Below, piece after piece: positions 52,610 through 61,090 of a stretch of 64,000 nucleotides of DNA (the stretch's first letter is position 1; each line of letters starts with the position of its first letter). Below the pieces are notes generated by a model. That model ran no database searches. It saw only the letters and a program-made list of their open reading frames with translations, and was not told where the DNA came from. The stretch is from RGDT01 sp964630925 (GTDB taxonomy: Bacteria; Planctomycetota; Planctomycetia; Gemmatales; Gemmataceae). The stretch covers positions 62,001-126,000 of the forward strand of contig CAZVZK010000003.1 of the NCBI GenBank assembly GCA_964630925.1, read 5' to 3'. Both the position numbers and the translations under genes were made by a program.

Positions 52610-53479
52610 TCACCAGTCCACATCCCAGACGACGACCTTCTTCCCGCCGGAGGCCGCCCCCAGCATCCCGTCGGCGCTGAAGGCCACCCGCTCCAGCTTC
52701 CCGACCTCCCACGCCATCTCGTGGCGGAGGGTGAGCGAGGTGGCGTCATAAGCCTTCACCGTCTCCTCGTGGCTGACGGCGGCGAGGAAGCGCCCGTCGG
52801 GCGTGAAGGCCAGACCCCGGTAATACTTCTTCTCGAGTTGGGCCGAGGCCAGGGTGCGGCCGTCGGCCACGTCCATCAGGGTGAGGTGGCGGCCCGACCC
52901 GAGCGCGAGCCGCCGCCCGTCGGGGGAGAAGGCGAAGTAGCTCCACCCCTCCAGCCCCGGCGGCCTCCCCTCCCAGGCCCGCTCGCCGGAGGCCACGTCG
53001 TACACCTCCACCCACTGGTCCTGGTACCGCAGCGCCAGCCATCGGCCATCCGGCGACAGGCACGTCTCCGGGTAGGAGAGCCTGGCCGCGACGCGGGCCG
53101 GCCGAAAGGGGGGACGCGCCTCCAGGCCGGGCCACGACCACAGCAGGACGGAACGCAGGACACCGCCCACCGCGGCGATCACGCCGCCCTTCTCCGAGAA
53201 GGCCAGGCAGCGTGCCCGGAGGCTCCCGCCCAGAGGGGCCGAGCGCAGGTGGCCCCCCGTCGCGAGGTCGATGACGACGAGCGCATCGTCCATCAGGGCG
53301 AGGAGGGCGCCGCCGGCGAGGGCCGCCCCGCGGACATCGCCGTCCAGCGGCAGCGGCTTCAGCTCGCCGCCCGGCAGGGCGGCCACCCGCACCGCCGAGC
53401 GCCGCGTCATCAGCCAACGGCCGTCGCCGCCGAGCTCCAGGTCGTACGTGGGGCCGTCGGGGTTCTTCAGGACACGCAT
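52610..53479 (-). CDS. WD40 array gene 3
   Basis: This 289-residue propeller begins MRVLKNPDGPTYDLELGG and ends KKVVVWDVDW. Blades include TCLSPDGRWLALRYQDQWVE and FAFSPDGRRLALGSGRHLTL. The conserved block is TVKAYDATSLTLRHEMAWEV, more diverged than in the others. The start at 53479 matches the array pattern. Confidence 0.88.
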   Translation of the reverse strand: MRVLKNPDGPTYDLELGGDGRWLMTRRSAVRVAALPGGELKPLPLDGDVRGAALAGGALLALMDDALVVIDLATGGHLRSAPLGGSLRARCLAFSEKGGVIAAVGGVLRSVLLWSWPGLEARPPFRPARVAARLSYPETCLSPDGRWLALRYQDQWVEVYDVASGERAWEGRPPGLEGWSYFAFSPDGRRLALGSGRHLTLMDVADGRTLASAQLEKKYYRGLAFTPDGRFLAAVSHEETVKAYDATSLTLRHEMAWEVGKLERVAFSADGMLGAASGGKKVVVWDVDW

Positions 53480-53489
53480 GATCGCCCCC

Positions 53490-54365
53490 TCACCAGTCGA
53501 TGTCCCACACGACGATCTTCTTCCTCGCGCTGCCGGCGGCCCCGAGCATCCCGTCGGGGGAGAATGCGAGGGCCTTGAGCCCGCCAACGCCCCAGGCCAG
53601 CGTGCGGCAGAGGGACCACGAGGACGTGTCGTAGATAGGTAGAACGTCCTCGTCGCTCACGCAGGCCAGGAAGCGGCCGTCGGCGGTGAAGGCGAAATCC
53701 TGGACAGAGCGGCGCGGGCGGGAGAGGGTGGCCACGGCCTCGCCGGTGGAGGCGTCCAGGGTCCAAAGGTGTTTCCCGCTCGCGAAGGCGGCCCAGCGAC
53801 CGTCAGGGGAGACACGCGGGCCGACGTACCTGCCGGGGGCAAGTTTCATCCGGCCCGAGCGCCAGAGCGGGCGGCGGGTGGCGAGGTCGATGAGGGTGAG
53901 GGCGCCCGCCGTGAGGGCGACGAGGCCGCGGCCGTCCGGCGTGAGGTCGAAGTGCTGATGAACGTCCCCCCATCCGGAGAGGGGTTCGAGGGAGGGCCAG
54001 GACCAGTAGAGTAGTCCCTGGTGGGGTGAGCCGCCGGCGAGGAGGCCAGCCCTGGGGGACAGGGCCATGGTATTCAGGTAGCAGCCCCCGTCCCAGGCGA
54101 GGCCCGGCGGAGGCGGCGCCTCCCAGACGGCGGGCCCGCCGCGGGCGGGATACAAGGCCGGCTGGAGCGCGATCCCGGCGTCGTGGGGCGCGATGTTGCC
54201 GAAGACGAGGGCGCCCTCGGGGGTGAAGCCGTGCCCGACCCGGCCGGGCTGTGGGAAGGCAGCGCCGGTGGGCATCTCCCAGACCCCCAAGTTGCTCAGG
54301 AGCAGGCCGCCGTCGGGGCTGAACACCAGCCGCCAAGGCGCCGATGGCACATCAATGATCTGCAT
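53490..54365 (-). CDS. WD40 array gene 2
   Basis: This 291-residue propeller begins MQIIDVPSAPWRLVFSPDGG and ends KKIVVWDIDW. It resembles gene 5 in its N-terminal type (VWEMPTGAAF; GFTPEGALVFGNIA; ALYPARGGPAVWE). The conserved block is diverged (VLPIYDTSSWSLCRTLAWGV). It follows gene 1 by seven bases. Confidence 0.88.
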   Translation of the reverse strand: MQIIDVPSAPWRLVFSPDGGLLLSNLGVWEMPTGAAFPQPGRVGHGFTPEGALVFGNIAPHDAGIALQPALYPARGGPAVWEAPPPPGLAWDGGCYLNTMALSPRAGLLAGGSPHQGLLYWSWPSLEPLSGWGDVHQHFDLTPDGRGLVALTAGALTLIDLATRRPLWRSGRMKLAPGRYVGPRVSPDGRWAAFASGKHLWTLDASTGEAVATLSRPRRSVQDFAFTADGRFLACVSDEDVLPIYDTSSWSLCRTLAWGVGGLKALAFSPDGMLGAAGSARKKIVVWDIDW

Positions 54366-54372
54366 GGCCGCC

Positions 54373-55248
54373 TCACCAGTCGATGTCCCAGACGAGGATC
54401 TTCTTGCCGACGTTGCCCACCGCGCCGAGCATGCCGTCGGGCGAGATGGCGATGCACGCCAGCTTGCCGATGCTCCATGCCAGCTCCTCGCGTAGGGACC
54501 ACGTCGCCGTCTCGTAGACCTTGACCGTCTTCTCGTTGCTCACCGTGGCCAGGAACCGCCCGTCGGGCGTGAACGCCATGTCCTGGTAATACTTGATCTT
54601 CAGACGCAGACGCGCCACCTCCTCGCCCGTCGCCGGCGCGAGGATGTTGAGGTGGATACCGGAGGCGGCGGCCAGGAATCGTCCGTCCGGCGACCACGCC
54701 AGCCGGCCGTAGTCGTTCCGCCCCGTGACCGCCTTCTCCCACACCGTCGCGCCGTCCGGCGTGCGCAGGGCCACACGCGGGTTGGAGTCGATCAGCGCCA
54801 GGTGCCTGCCGTCGGGAGAGAATCGCACGTCCCGCGCCGCCCCGTGCCGGCCGTCGCCGGGCCAGTATTGCCCCGCCAGGGGCTTCAGGTCGGGCCACGC
54901 CCACTGGGCGATGTTGCCGTCGCGGGCGTGGCCGTCGATGAGGGCGACGCGGCCGGCCCCCGGAGAAACCGTCAGCCGGTTATCCGTCCACCCCACGAAC
55001 ACCGTCTGGCCGAGCGGCTCGCCGGTGAGGGAGAATCGGCGGAGATCCCCCGGCCTGCCGCCGACCACGGCGGCGACCTCCCCGCCGGCGAAGCGGGCGG
55101 CCAGGACGCGCTCCGACATCAGATGCCGCTCCTCGCCGGACGGCATCCCCCACAGGCGGATGGAGTGCCGCGCCGCCATCAGCCAGCGGGAGTCGGCGCT
55201 GAACTCCAGGTGGTCCGCGAAGCCGTCCGGGTTCCTGAGGATGCGCAC
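54373..55248 (-). CDS. WD40 array gene 1 (first transcribed)
   Basis: This 291-residue propeller begins MRILRNPDGFADHLEFSADS and ends KKILVWDIDW. The conserved block is TVKVYETATWSLREELAWSI; it is close to gene 4 in the C-terminal half (KYYQDMAFTPDGRFLATVSN). It lies four bases after the propeller-phosphoesterase gene, so the whole array is probably one transcript. Confidence 0.88.
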   Translation of the reverse strand: MRILRNPDGFADHLEFSADSRWLMAARHSIRLWGMPSGEERHLMSERVLAARFAGGEVAAVVGGRPGDLRRFSLTGEPLGQTVFVGWTDNRLTVSPGAGRVALIDGHARDGNIAQWAWPDLKPLAGQYWPGDGRHGAARDVRFSPDGRHLALIDSNPRVALRTPDGATVWEKAVTGRNDYGRLAWSPDGRFLAAASGIHLNILAPATGEEVARLRLKIKYYQDMAFTPDGRFLATVSNEKTVKVYETATWSLREELAWSIGKLACIAISPDGMLGAVGNVGKKILVWDIDW

Positions 55249-55252
55249 GGAG

Positions 55253-57757
55253 TCACTTCACCTTGTACTTCGGCACGAAGAAGCCCGCCCGCACAGGGGC
55301 CGGCATCGGGCTGTGCGCCCCACGCACCGAACGCCAGATGATCTCGTTGAACGCCAGGTCGTCCGCCGCGTCCTCCACGTCGAGGTTCATCTCCGCCGAC
55401 GCCTTCGCCCCCCAGGCGTCCTTCTTGTTCTTCGCGTCGAGGTCCACGTCCGGCTTGACGTGCTTGTAGCCCGTCAGGTCCGGCTTCGCCTGGAACGAGC
55501 CGTACATGGGCCGCGCCGCCGCGTCGAACTGGCTCATCGGCTTCAGGCCGAGGATCAGCTCCATCGTCCGCAGCATGCTGCTCGTCGAGTACATCGTGGA
55601 ATCCACCGCGCCGCGCTTCGTGTAGGGGCTGATGACGAGCGCCACCGAGCGGTGGCAATCGACGTGGTCCGGCCCGTTCTGGGCGTCGTCCTCCAGCACG
55701 AAGATGGCGGTCTCCTTCCAGAACTTGCTCTTCGTGATGCCCTCGACGAAGATCCCCAGCGCCAGGTCGTTCTCCGCCACCATCGCCGTCGGCGTCGGCT
55801 TGCCGACGCGCGTGCCGTAGGTGTGGTCGTTCGGCAGGCGCACGATGGAGAGCTGCGGCATGCCGCCGTCCTTCTCGAAGCGCCTCAGCTCCGCGAGGAA
55901 GCGCTCGGCCCGCTTCACGTCGGGGTAATCGAGGTCGTAACTGCGGAACCGCGGGTCGATGTGGCCCTCCAGCGCCTTCACCTTCGCCTTGCCGTCCTCG
56001 AACTTGCCGTCCTTGCCCATCTTGCCGTTGGCCACCCACTCGCCGTAGCTGCGGTAGCTGACCCCGGCCTCCTTCGCCCGGTCCCAGATGTAGCCTCCGG
56101 CGGGGCGGGCGATCTTGTCGAACGCGCCCTCGCTGGGGTAGAAGCTCATCTTCTTCGTGCCGTAGAGCTGGCCGCGGTAGCCGAGCGGCCACACCTTCTC
56201 GACGAAGTCCGTGGCGTAGGCGCCCATGCTCCACTCGTGGCCGTCGGCGGACACCTCGCCCTCGACGTAAAAGTTATCGAGCAGCACGAACTGCCTTGCG
56301 AGGCGGTGGTGGTTCGGCGTGATCTTCTCGGGGAAGAGGCACAGGTCCGGGTCGCCCTTGCCCTCCTTGATGTCACCGAACACCTGATCATACGTTCGAT
56401 TCTCCTTGATGACGTAGATCACGTACTTGATGGGTGACTTGTCGCCCAGTTTCTTCGGGATGGGGTTGCCCGCCGTCCAGCCGGCGTCGTTGACGCCGGC
56501 GTCGGCCTTCAGTGGGCTGCACGCGTAGGCGGCCTTCGTCAGCTCGGCCATCGCCTCGGGCTCGGGCATGGGCACGACGCCGAGGCTGCCACGCATGAGG
56601 CCGCCGATGTACTGGTAGGTGGATTGCCACTCGGGCCGGTGGACGGGCCCCGGCTCGAGCGGGTTGGCCTTCGAGGTCATCCCCTTGCCGTTCGCGATCA
56701 GGATGCGCTTCGTCGCGGCGTTGTAGCGGACGGAGGTGGGGTACCAGCCGGCGGGGATGAAGCCCATCGGCCGCACCTTGAGTGGGTTCTCGACGTTGAA
56801 GACGGCGACGTTGTTGTTGTCGCTGTTGGCCACGAAGAGGACCTTGCCGTCGGGCGTCAGACACAGGCTGGACGGCGTGTTGCCCGACGGGGCGCCGGGG
56901 TGAAGGGCGCAGTTGATGGTGGCGATCTTCTTCCCGGCGTCGGCGTCGAAGATGTTCACGCGTGTGGAGTTGGAGCAGGCGACGAAGAGGGTCTTGCCGT
57001 CGGGGGACAGGGTCATCTCGGCGGGGTGGCTGTCGGTCTCCCAGGTCGCCGGCCTGGCGGCGCCCGCCGTCACGACGGCGACGGACGACGCCCCCCACAG
57101 GCTCACGAACAGGCGGCTATTGTCCTTGCTCGGCAGGGCGTGGTAGGGGTAGCTCCCCTTCGGCATCGGGTATTCGACCGCCCCCTTCTCCGGCTGGAGG
57201 AAGCGCACCGAATCGCCCCAGGTGCCGCAGGCGAGGACGCCGCCGAGGTGCGGGGTGATGTTGCCGACGGTGAAGTCCTCCTTGCCGTCAGCCGCCTTGA
57301 TGGCGGCGTGCTTGCTGAGCAGGCCGTCGGCGAAGTCCCACGAGTGGACGATGCCGAACTCGCCGCCCGAGGCGTAGAGCCGGGTGCCGTCGGCGTTGAA
57401 GGCGATGCCCTGGAACGCCTGGCGGATGGAGACGCGCGACACGACCTGTTCGCGGCCCTCGTCGAGCGACACGATGACGGCCTCGTGGGTGCCGAAGCCG
57501 GCGTGCAGAAGGGCGGCATACTTGCCCGAGGGGTGCAGCGCGATGTTGACGGGGAAGTCGCCGAGGGGGACCTGCTTGCCGGCGGGCCTGAGCGACCACT
57601 GGTTGGGGAGCTGGACGAAGCCGGAGGGCTTGACGCCCGGGAGGACGCGGGCCGCCGTGGCGGCGGTTTTGGGTGTGGGCTTCTCGTCGCGGAGGGCGAC
57701 GGCGAGGCCGCCGCACAGCAGGGCGAGGCAGCAGGCGGCGAGCAGGGAGCGTGACAT
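55253..57757 (-). CDS. Exported beta-propeller/phosphoesterase protein
   Basis: This 834-residue protein has a signal-like start (MSRSLLAACCLALLCGGLAV), a YVTN-type beta-propeller (PAEMTLSPDGKTLFVACSNS; SLCLTPDGKVLFVANSDNNN) and a C-terminal phosphoesterase domain of the alkaline-phosphatase superfamily (PF04185 type): YVIYVIKENRTYDQVFGDI, VEGEVSADGHEWSMGAYATD, FVLEDDAQNGPDHVDCHRSV. The metal-binding Asp and His are present. It is common in planctomycetes; the substrate is unknown. It heads the WD40 run. Confidence 0.9.
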   Translation of the reverse strand: MSRSLLAACCLALLCGGLAVALRDEKPTPKTAATAARVLPGVKPSGFVQLPNQWSLRPAGKQVPLGDFPVNIALHPSGKYAALLHAGFGTHEAVIVSLDEGREQVVSRVSIRQAFQGIAFNADGTRLYASGGEFGIVHSWDFADGLLSKHAAIKAADGKEDFTVGNITPHLGGVLACGTWGDSVRFLQPEKGAVEYPMPKGSYPYHALPSKDNSRLFVSLWGASSVAVVTAGAARPATWETDSHPAEMTLSPDGKTLFVACSNSTRVNIFDADAGKKIATINCALHPGAPSGNTPSSLCLTPDGKVLFVANSDNNNVAVFNVENPLKVRPMGFIPAGWYPTSVRYNAATKRILIANGKGMTSKANPLEPGPVHRPEWQSTYQYIGGLMRGSLGVVPMPEPEAMAELTKAAYACSPLKADAGVNDAGWTAGNPIPKKLGDKSPIKYVIYVIKENRTYDQVFGDIKEGKGDPDLCLFPEKITPNHHRLARQFVLLDNFYVEGEVSADGHEWSMGAYATDFVEKVWPLGYRGQLYGTKKMSFYPSEGAFDKIARPAGGYIWDRAKEAGVSYRSYGEWVANGKMGKDGKFEDGKAKVKALEGHIDPRFRSYDLDYPDVKRAERFLAELRRFEKDGGMPQLSIVRLPNDHTYGTRVGKPTPTAMVAENDLALGIFVEGITKSKFWKETAIFVLEDDAQNGPDHVDCHRSVALVISPYTKRGAVDSTMYSTSSMLRTMELILGLKPMSQFDAAARPMYGSFQAKPDLTGYKHVKPDVDLDAKNKKDAWGAKASAEMNLDVEDAADDLAFNEIIWRSVRGAHSPMPAPVRAGFFVPKYKVK

Positions 57758-57811
57758 GGCGTGGGACTCCGGCGGGCAGGGTTGGGATAGCGGCGCGGGC
57801 GGCCGTTGGCG

Positions 57812-57928
57812 AGCGGGGATGCGTCAGCGCCCCGAGTGGAGCGTCAGCGCCTCGTTGGCCTGACGCACGTCGCAAGAACAAAGCCAGAGCCGCTGACGCT
57901 CCACTCGGGGCGCTGACGCATCCCCGCT
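57812..57928. repeat. 38-bp perfect inverted repeat
   Basis: Arms at 57812-57849 and 57891-57928 are exact reverse complements, separated by 41 bases. Each arm holds two GCGTCAGCG units around CCCCGAGTGGA. It lies between the gene at 57942 (end) and the phosphoesterase start at 57757. It could terminate transcription or be a REP-like mobile repeat. Confidence 0.8.
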
Positions 57929-57941
57929 GGCCGAGATCCGC

Positions 57942-58661
57942 TCACGCCCCAGAGAGCACGCCCGCCATCGTCAACAGGCCGTCCACCAGCCAGCACCCCT
58001 TGAAGTGCGGCCCGCCGGCGCGTGCGTGTTGCAGGACTGCGTCATCGGCGCAGCCGGCCTCCTCCAGGGCGTCCGCAAGGACCGGGAGGTGGTCCCAACG
58101 CTCCTCGGCGCGGATCGCCTCGGCCAGGCGCGGCACCTCGCCGCCCTGCCAGCGCAGCCAGGCGGGCGCCAGGGGCGGCTCGCGCCAGGGGAACAGGTCG
58201 CGCAGGATGGCGCACTGGACACGCATCTCGTCGGGGCGTTCCAACTTAAAGAGTGCCTGTTCTCGGCCGTCGTGGGCAGCCGGGTCGATCCAGTCGGAGC
58301 CGAGGCAGTTGGCGACGTTGCGTGCGGCGGCGGACAGGTCGTAGTCCGTCAGGGTGGGGGAGGCGGCGTGTAAGACGGCGTCGAGTGACCACTCCCACCT
58401 CGTGCCGATGGGCGCCCCGCCGAGCGCCCGCCGGACCTCGCGCCAGCCGGCAGCAAGCTCCTCCGCGGTGGCGAGGCCGTCGGCGAATCGCTCCGCGGTG
58501 TCGAGGGCGGCCCGGATCGACTCCCGCTTGATGAGCGGCCCCAGGCGGCGGCAGCAATGGCAGGCGAACAGGCGGAGCCGGCCGGGGTGCCTCCACCCGG
58601 CGTGCCGGAGCAGTTCGGCGGGGAAGGGTGTCTCGCGCCACTCGGCCTCGCTCAGAGCCAT
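57942..58661 (-). CDS. Uncharacterised Gemmataceae-type protein ('CHCCRR/ERFADGLAT')
   Basis: This 239-residue protein belongs, as far as I recall, to a family frequent in Gemmata relatives: WRHPGRLRLFACHCCRRLGP, AALDTAERFADGLATAEELA, AILRDLFPWREPPLAPAWLR, VPRLAEAIRAEERWDHLPVL, ADALEEAGCADDAVLQHARA and GPHFKGCWLVDGLLTM. The Cys/His block near the N-terminus may bind metal. The function is unknown. GGAGGG precedes the ATG at 58661. It lies 25 bases downstream of the cyclase gene. Confidence 0.8.
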   Translation of the reverse strand: MALSEAEWRETPFPAELLRHAGWRHPGRLRLFACHCCRRLGPLIKRESIRAALDTAERFADGLATAEELAAGWREVRRALGGAPIGTRWEWSLDAVLHAASPTLTDYDLSAAARNVANCLGSDWIDPAAHDGREQALFKLERPDEMRVQCAILRDLFPWREPPLAPAWLRWQGGEVPRLAEAIRAEERWDHLPVLADALEEAGCADDAVLQHARAGGPHFKGCWLVDGLLTMAGVLSGA

Positions 58662-58686
58662 GGCCCGGCCCTCCGGACAACGAGCG

Positions 58687-60501
58687 TCATTGTACCTTCC
58701 TGGCACGCCCCAAGGCCATCACCGTCCAGATGAGCGGATACAGTTTCTCGAAATACCACAGCTTGGCGAAGTAGAACCCGATGGGCGACGGCTCCCGCCA
58801 CGCCCCCGACTCGACGCGCCCGACCAGCCACGTCAGCCCCCGTCCGACGATACCGTCCGGCGCGTGCCCGATCAAGACATCGAGGGCGAGGGATGTCTCC
58901 TCGGTGGACGAAGGACAGCCGGCGGCGCCGCCCCAGCCGCCGTCGGCGTTCTGGATGGAGGTCAGGAAGGCGAGGCCGCGTTTCGCCTGATCGGTGTGCA
59001 GGAGGCCGAGGTCGCGGTAGGCGGCGAGGACGCGGCTGGTGCCGTATGTGGGGTTGATGTCGTCGGGTGCGTGCTGGTTGCCGAACCAGAGGGGTAGCCA
59101 GGAGCCATCGGGCCGCTGCTCGCGGGCGAGGTAGGCGAGGGCGCTGGCGGTGAATCGCTCGATCCGTTTCCGCCTCTCGCCGGGCATGCATTGAAGGAAC
59201 TTGTGGTAGGGCTCGGACTTCCCGAGCCAGGGGTCTTGGTCGCGCTGGAAGATCCCCCACACGTGAATCGCACGGAGGGTGTGGGCTGTGAGATCCGACC
59301 CGCTGCGGTCGAACGGCATTCGGGTCCATCCTCGGCAGAAGGTCGGCATTCCCCCATCACTGTTCTGAAGGTCGAGTAGCCAGCGCACACTGTTGAGTGG
59401 GTAGAATTCGGGAGTACCTCCGAAGCCCAGAGGGAGCAACGCCAGGATCGCCCCCGGCGTGTCGTCGGCGTCGGGTACGCCGCCCGGCAGCGGCGTCCAC
59501 GCCCAAGCGCCGGGGTCGGCCCCGGTGAATGGATGACGCTCGCGGTACTGCTGATCGATCAGCCATTGCAGCAGCTCTTCGCGCCGATCCAGCACTCCGA
59601 CATCTCCGCCGGCAGCCAGTGCGTTGATCGACAGCGTCGTCACCCACGTCGAGAGGTTGGTGTCGATGGGCCACGACCCGTCGGGACGCACGCCGTTGAC
59701 GAGGAACGACACGGCTCGCTGGACGACGACGTGATCCGCCTTGCCGGTGCTGGCGAGGCCCATCGTGACGAAACCGGTGAGAGGGGCCGCCTCCAGGAAG
59801 CCGCCGTTGGGCGGTTGGATGCCGTCCAGCACGCGCAGGCTGGGCTTGATCGCCAGATACCGGATGCCGCGTCGGAACGGGTCCCACGGCGGGCTGTGGT
59901 GGTAGACCGCCTGGCCGATGGCGATGAGCGCCGGCAGGGCGTAGCTCACCACCGGCAGGCCGAGGTATCGGTACCACGATTGGGGGAAGCACGCCAGCTC
60001 GAAGGGAAGCGACGGCACCTCGTGCCACGGCACCAGGCCGGCGAGGGCGCACGTCATCAGGATCGGGACGGAGAACGTGCGGTCCGTCCCGTAACGCCTG
60101 CGGACCGCCTCCGCGATCTCCGCCGGCGTCCTGCCATACTTCGCGTCGAGCCACGCCTTGCAGCGCTCCAGCGTGGGGACGTATCGCGCATCCTGGCCGG
60201 CGATGTGGAAGGCGGCGCGGCAAAGGAGCGTCGTCGAGATGTTGGAGAACGACTTGACGGTGTCGCCCCAGCCGCCGTCGGCGTTCTGATGGCCGGCGAT
60301 CCACGAGAGGCCGCCGTCGATGAGGGGTTGGAAGGAGCCGTGGCCGGCCTTCTGCACGAGCGAGAGGGCGCAGACGGCGACGGCGGTGGAGAGGGCGGAT
60401 GTGGACAGCTCGCCGACCCAGAATCCGCCGGGCGTGCGCTCGGCGAGGAGGGCGTCACGGGCGGTGAGGTAGGCGCGTTCGAGGCGGGGCCGGTCGATCA
60501 T
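58687..60501 (-). CDS. Squalene-hopene-cyclase-like terpene cyclase
   Basis: This 604-residue enzyme has repeated QW motifs (GHQNADGGWGD; QNSDGGMPTF; REQRPDGSWLPLWFG; QNADGGWGG) and the DxDD acid motif VPDADDTPGA (residues 344-347), so it is a class II terpene cyclase of the squalene-hopene/sporulenol type that starts cyclisation by protonation. It is somewhat shorter than typical squalene-hopene cyclases. No hopanoid synthesis partner genes (HpnC, D, E) are seen. It overlaps the small upstream gene by four bases. The product is unknown. Confidence 0.85.
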   Translation of the reverse strand: MIDRPRLERAYLTARDALLAERTPGGFWVGELSTSALSTAVAVCALSLVQKAGHGSFQPLIDGGLSWIAGHQNADGGWGDTVKSFSNISTTLLCRAAFHIAGQDARYVPTLERCKAWLDAKYGRTPAEIAEAVRRRYGTDRTFSVPILMTCALAGLVPWHEVPSLPFELACFPQSWYRYLGLPVVSYALPALIAIGQAVYHHSPPWDPFRRGIRYLAIKPSLRVLDGIQPPNGGFLEAAPLTGFVTMGLASTGKADHVVVQRAVSFLVNGVRPDGSWPIDTNLSTWVTTLSINALAAGGDVGVLDRREELLQWLIDQQYRERHPFTGADPGAWAWTPLPGGVPDADDTPGAILALLPLGFGGTPEFYPLNSVRWLLDLQNSDGGMPTFCRGWTRMPFDRSGSDLTAHTLRAIHVWGIFQRDQDPWLGKSEPYHKFLQCMPGERRKRIERFTASALAYLAREQRPDGSWLPLWFGNQHAPDDINPTYGTSRVLAAYRDLGLLHTDQAKRGLAFLTSIQNADGGWGGAAGCPSSTEETSLALDVLIGHAPDGIVGRGLTWLVGRVESGAWREPSPIGFYFAKLWYFEKLYPLIWTVMALGRARKVQ

Positions 60502-60764
60502 CCCTTGCCCTTCTCGATCAAGGGATTTCGTACCCCGAGGAGGCCCTCGGCCGTGATGGAGATGAGAGGAGGGTTGAAGCCGTGGGCGCGAAGAAGATCG
60601 TCCAACAGGTGCCGGGTTGACTTCAGCTCGGCTTCCAGCGCGGCGCGGTGGGGTTCAAACGGCTCCGCGATCAATTTGAAGGAGTCTTCGACCAGACGCA
60701 GCCCACAATCCTCGTCTGGATTGCTGGCGTCTGCGGGTGCTGGCTGTAGCGTCTCGGGATCCAT
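60498..60764 (-). CDS. Small hypothetical protein upstream of the cyclase
   Basis: This 88-residue acidic protein (MDPETLQPAPADASNPDEDC; helical middle with HRAALEAELKSTRHLLDDLL) overlaps the cyclase start by four bases. It is not recognised. The coupling suggests a joint role or simply a translational leader. Confidence 0.6.
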   Translation of the reverse strand: MDPETLQPAPADASNPDEDCGLRLVEDSFKLIAEPFEPHRAALEAELKSTRHLLDDLLRAHGFNPPLISITAEGLLGVRNPLIEKGKG

Positions 60765-60791
60765 ATCAACCCCTCCGGCGGGCTCGTCCCG

Positions 60792-61088
60792 TCAACCGCC
60801 CGGCGCGCCGTTGCCTTCCAGCGGAGGTGGGGCCGGCGGGATGGGCGGGATGGGCACCGGCGGTTGCGTGAGCGGCGGGATGGGCTCCAGGGACGCGATT
60901 AGCAGCGGCTCCAGGGTAATCATTCTGTTATCGTTCAACATGTCGTAGTGATGGATGTGGCGGCCATGCGGCCCGATGAGTAGCCAATCGGGATGGAATG
61001 TGTCGAAGAAACGGCCGTCGTTCAGACGCAGCCGGAAGGGTTGGAACGGCCTGGTCAGTAATGCGTCTCGAATCGCTCGGCAGTCCAC
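60792..61088 (-). CDS. Small 'PFQPFRLRLNDGRFFDTFHPDW' family protein
   Basis: This 98-residue protein shows the family pattern TRPFQPFRLRLNDGRFFDT and a Pro-rich tail (PPVPIPPIPPAPPPLEG). It is homologous to the gene at 17108-17368 and to both halves of the gene at 61091-61534, which begins two bases upstream. Function unknown. Confidence 0.7.
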   Translation of the reverse strand: MDCRAIRDALLTRPFQPFRLRLNDGRFFDTFHPDWLLIGPHGRHIHHYDMLNDNRMITLEPLLIASLEPIPPLTQPPVPIPPIPPAPPPLEGNGAPGG

Positions 61089-61090
61089 GA

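Noticed and set aside
57812..57928. Insertion sequence bounded by the 38-bp inverted repeats
   Set aside because: The space between the arms is only 41 bases and has no gene, so this is at most a non-autonomous repeat.
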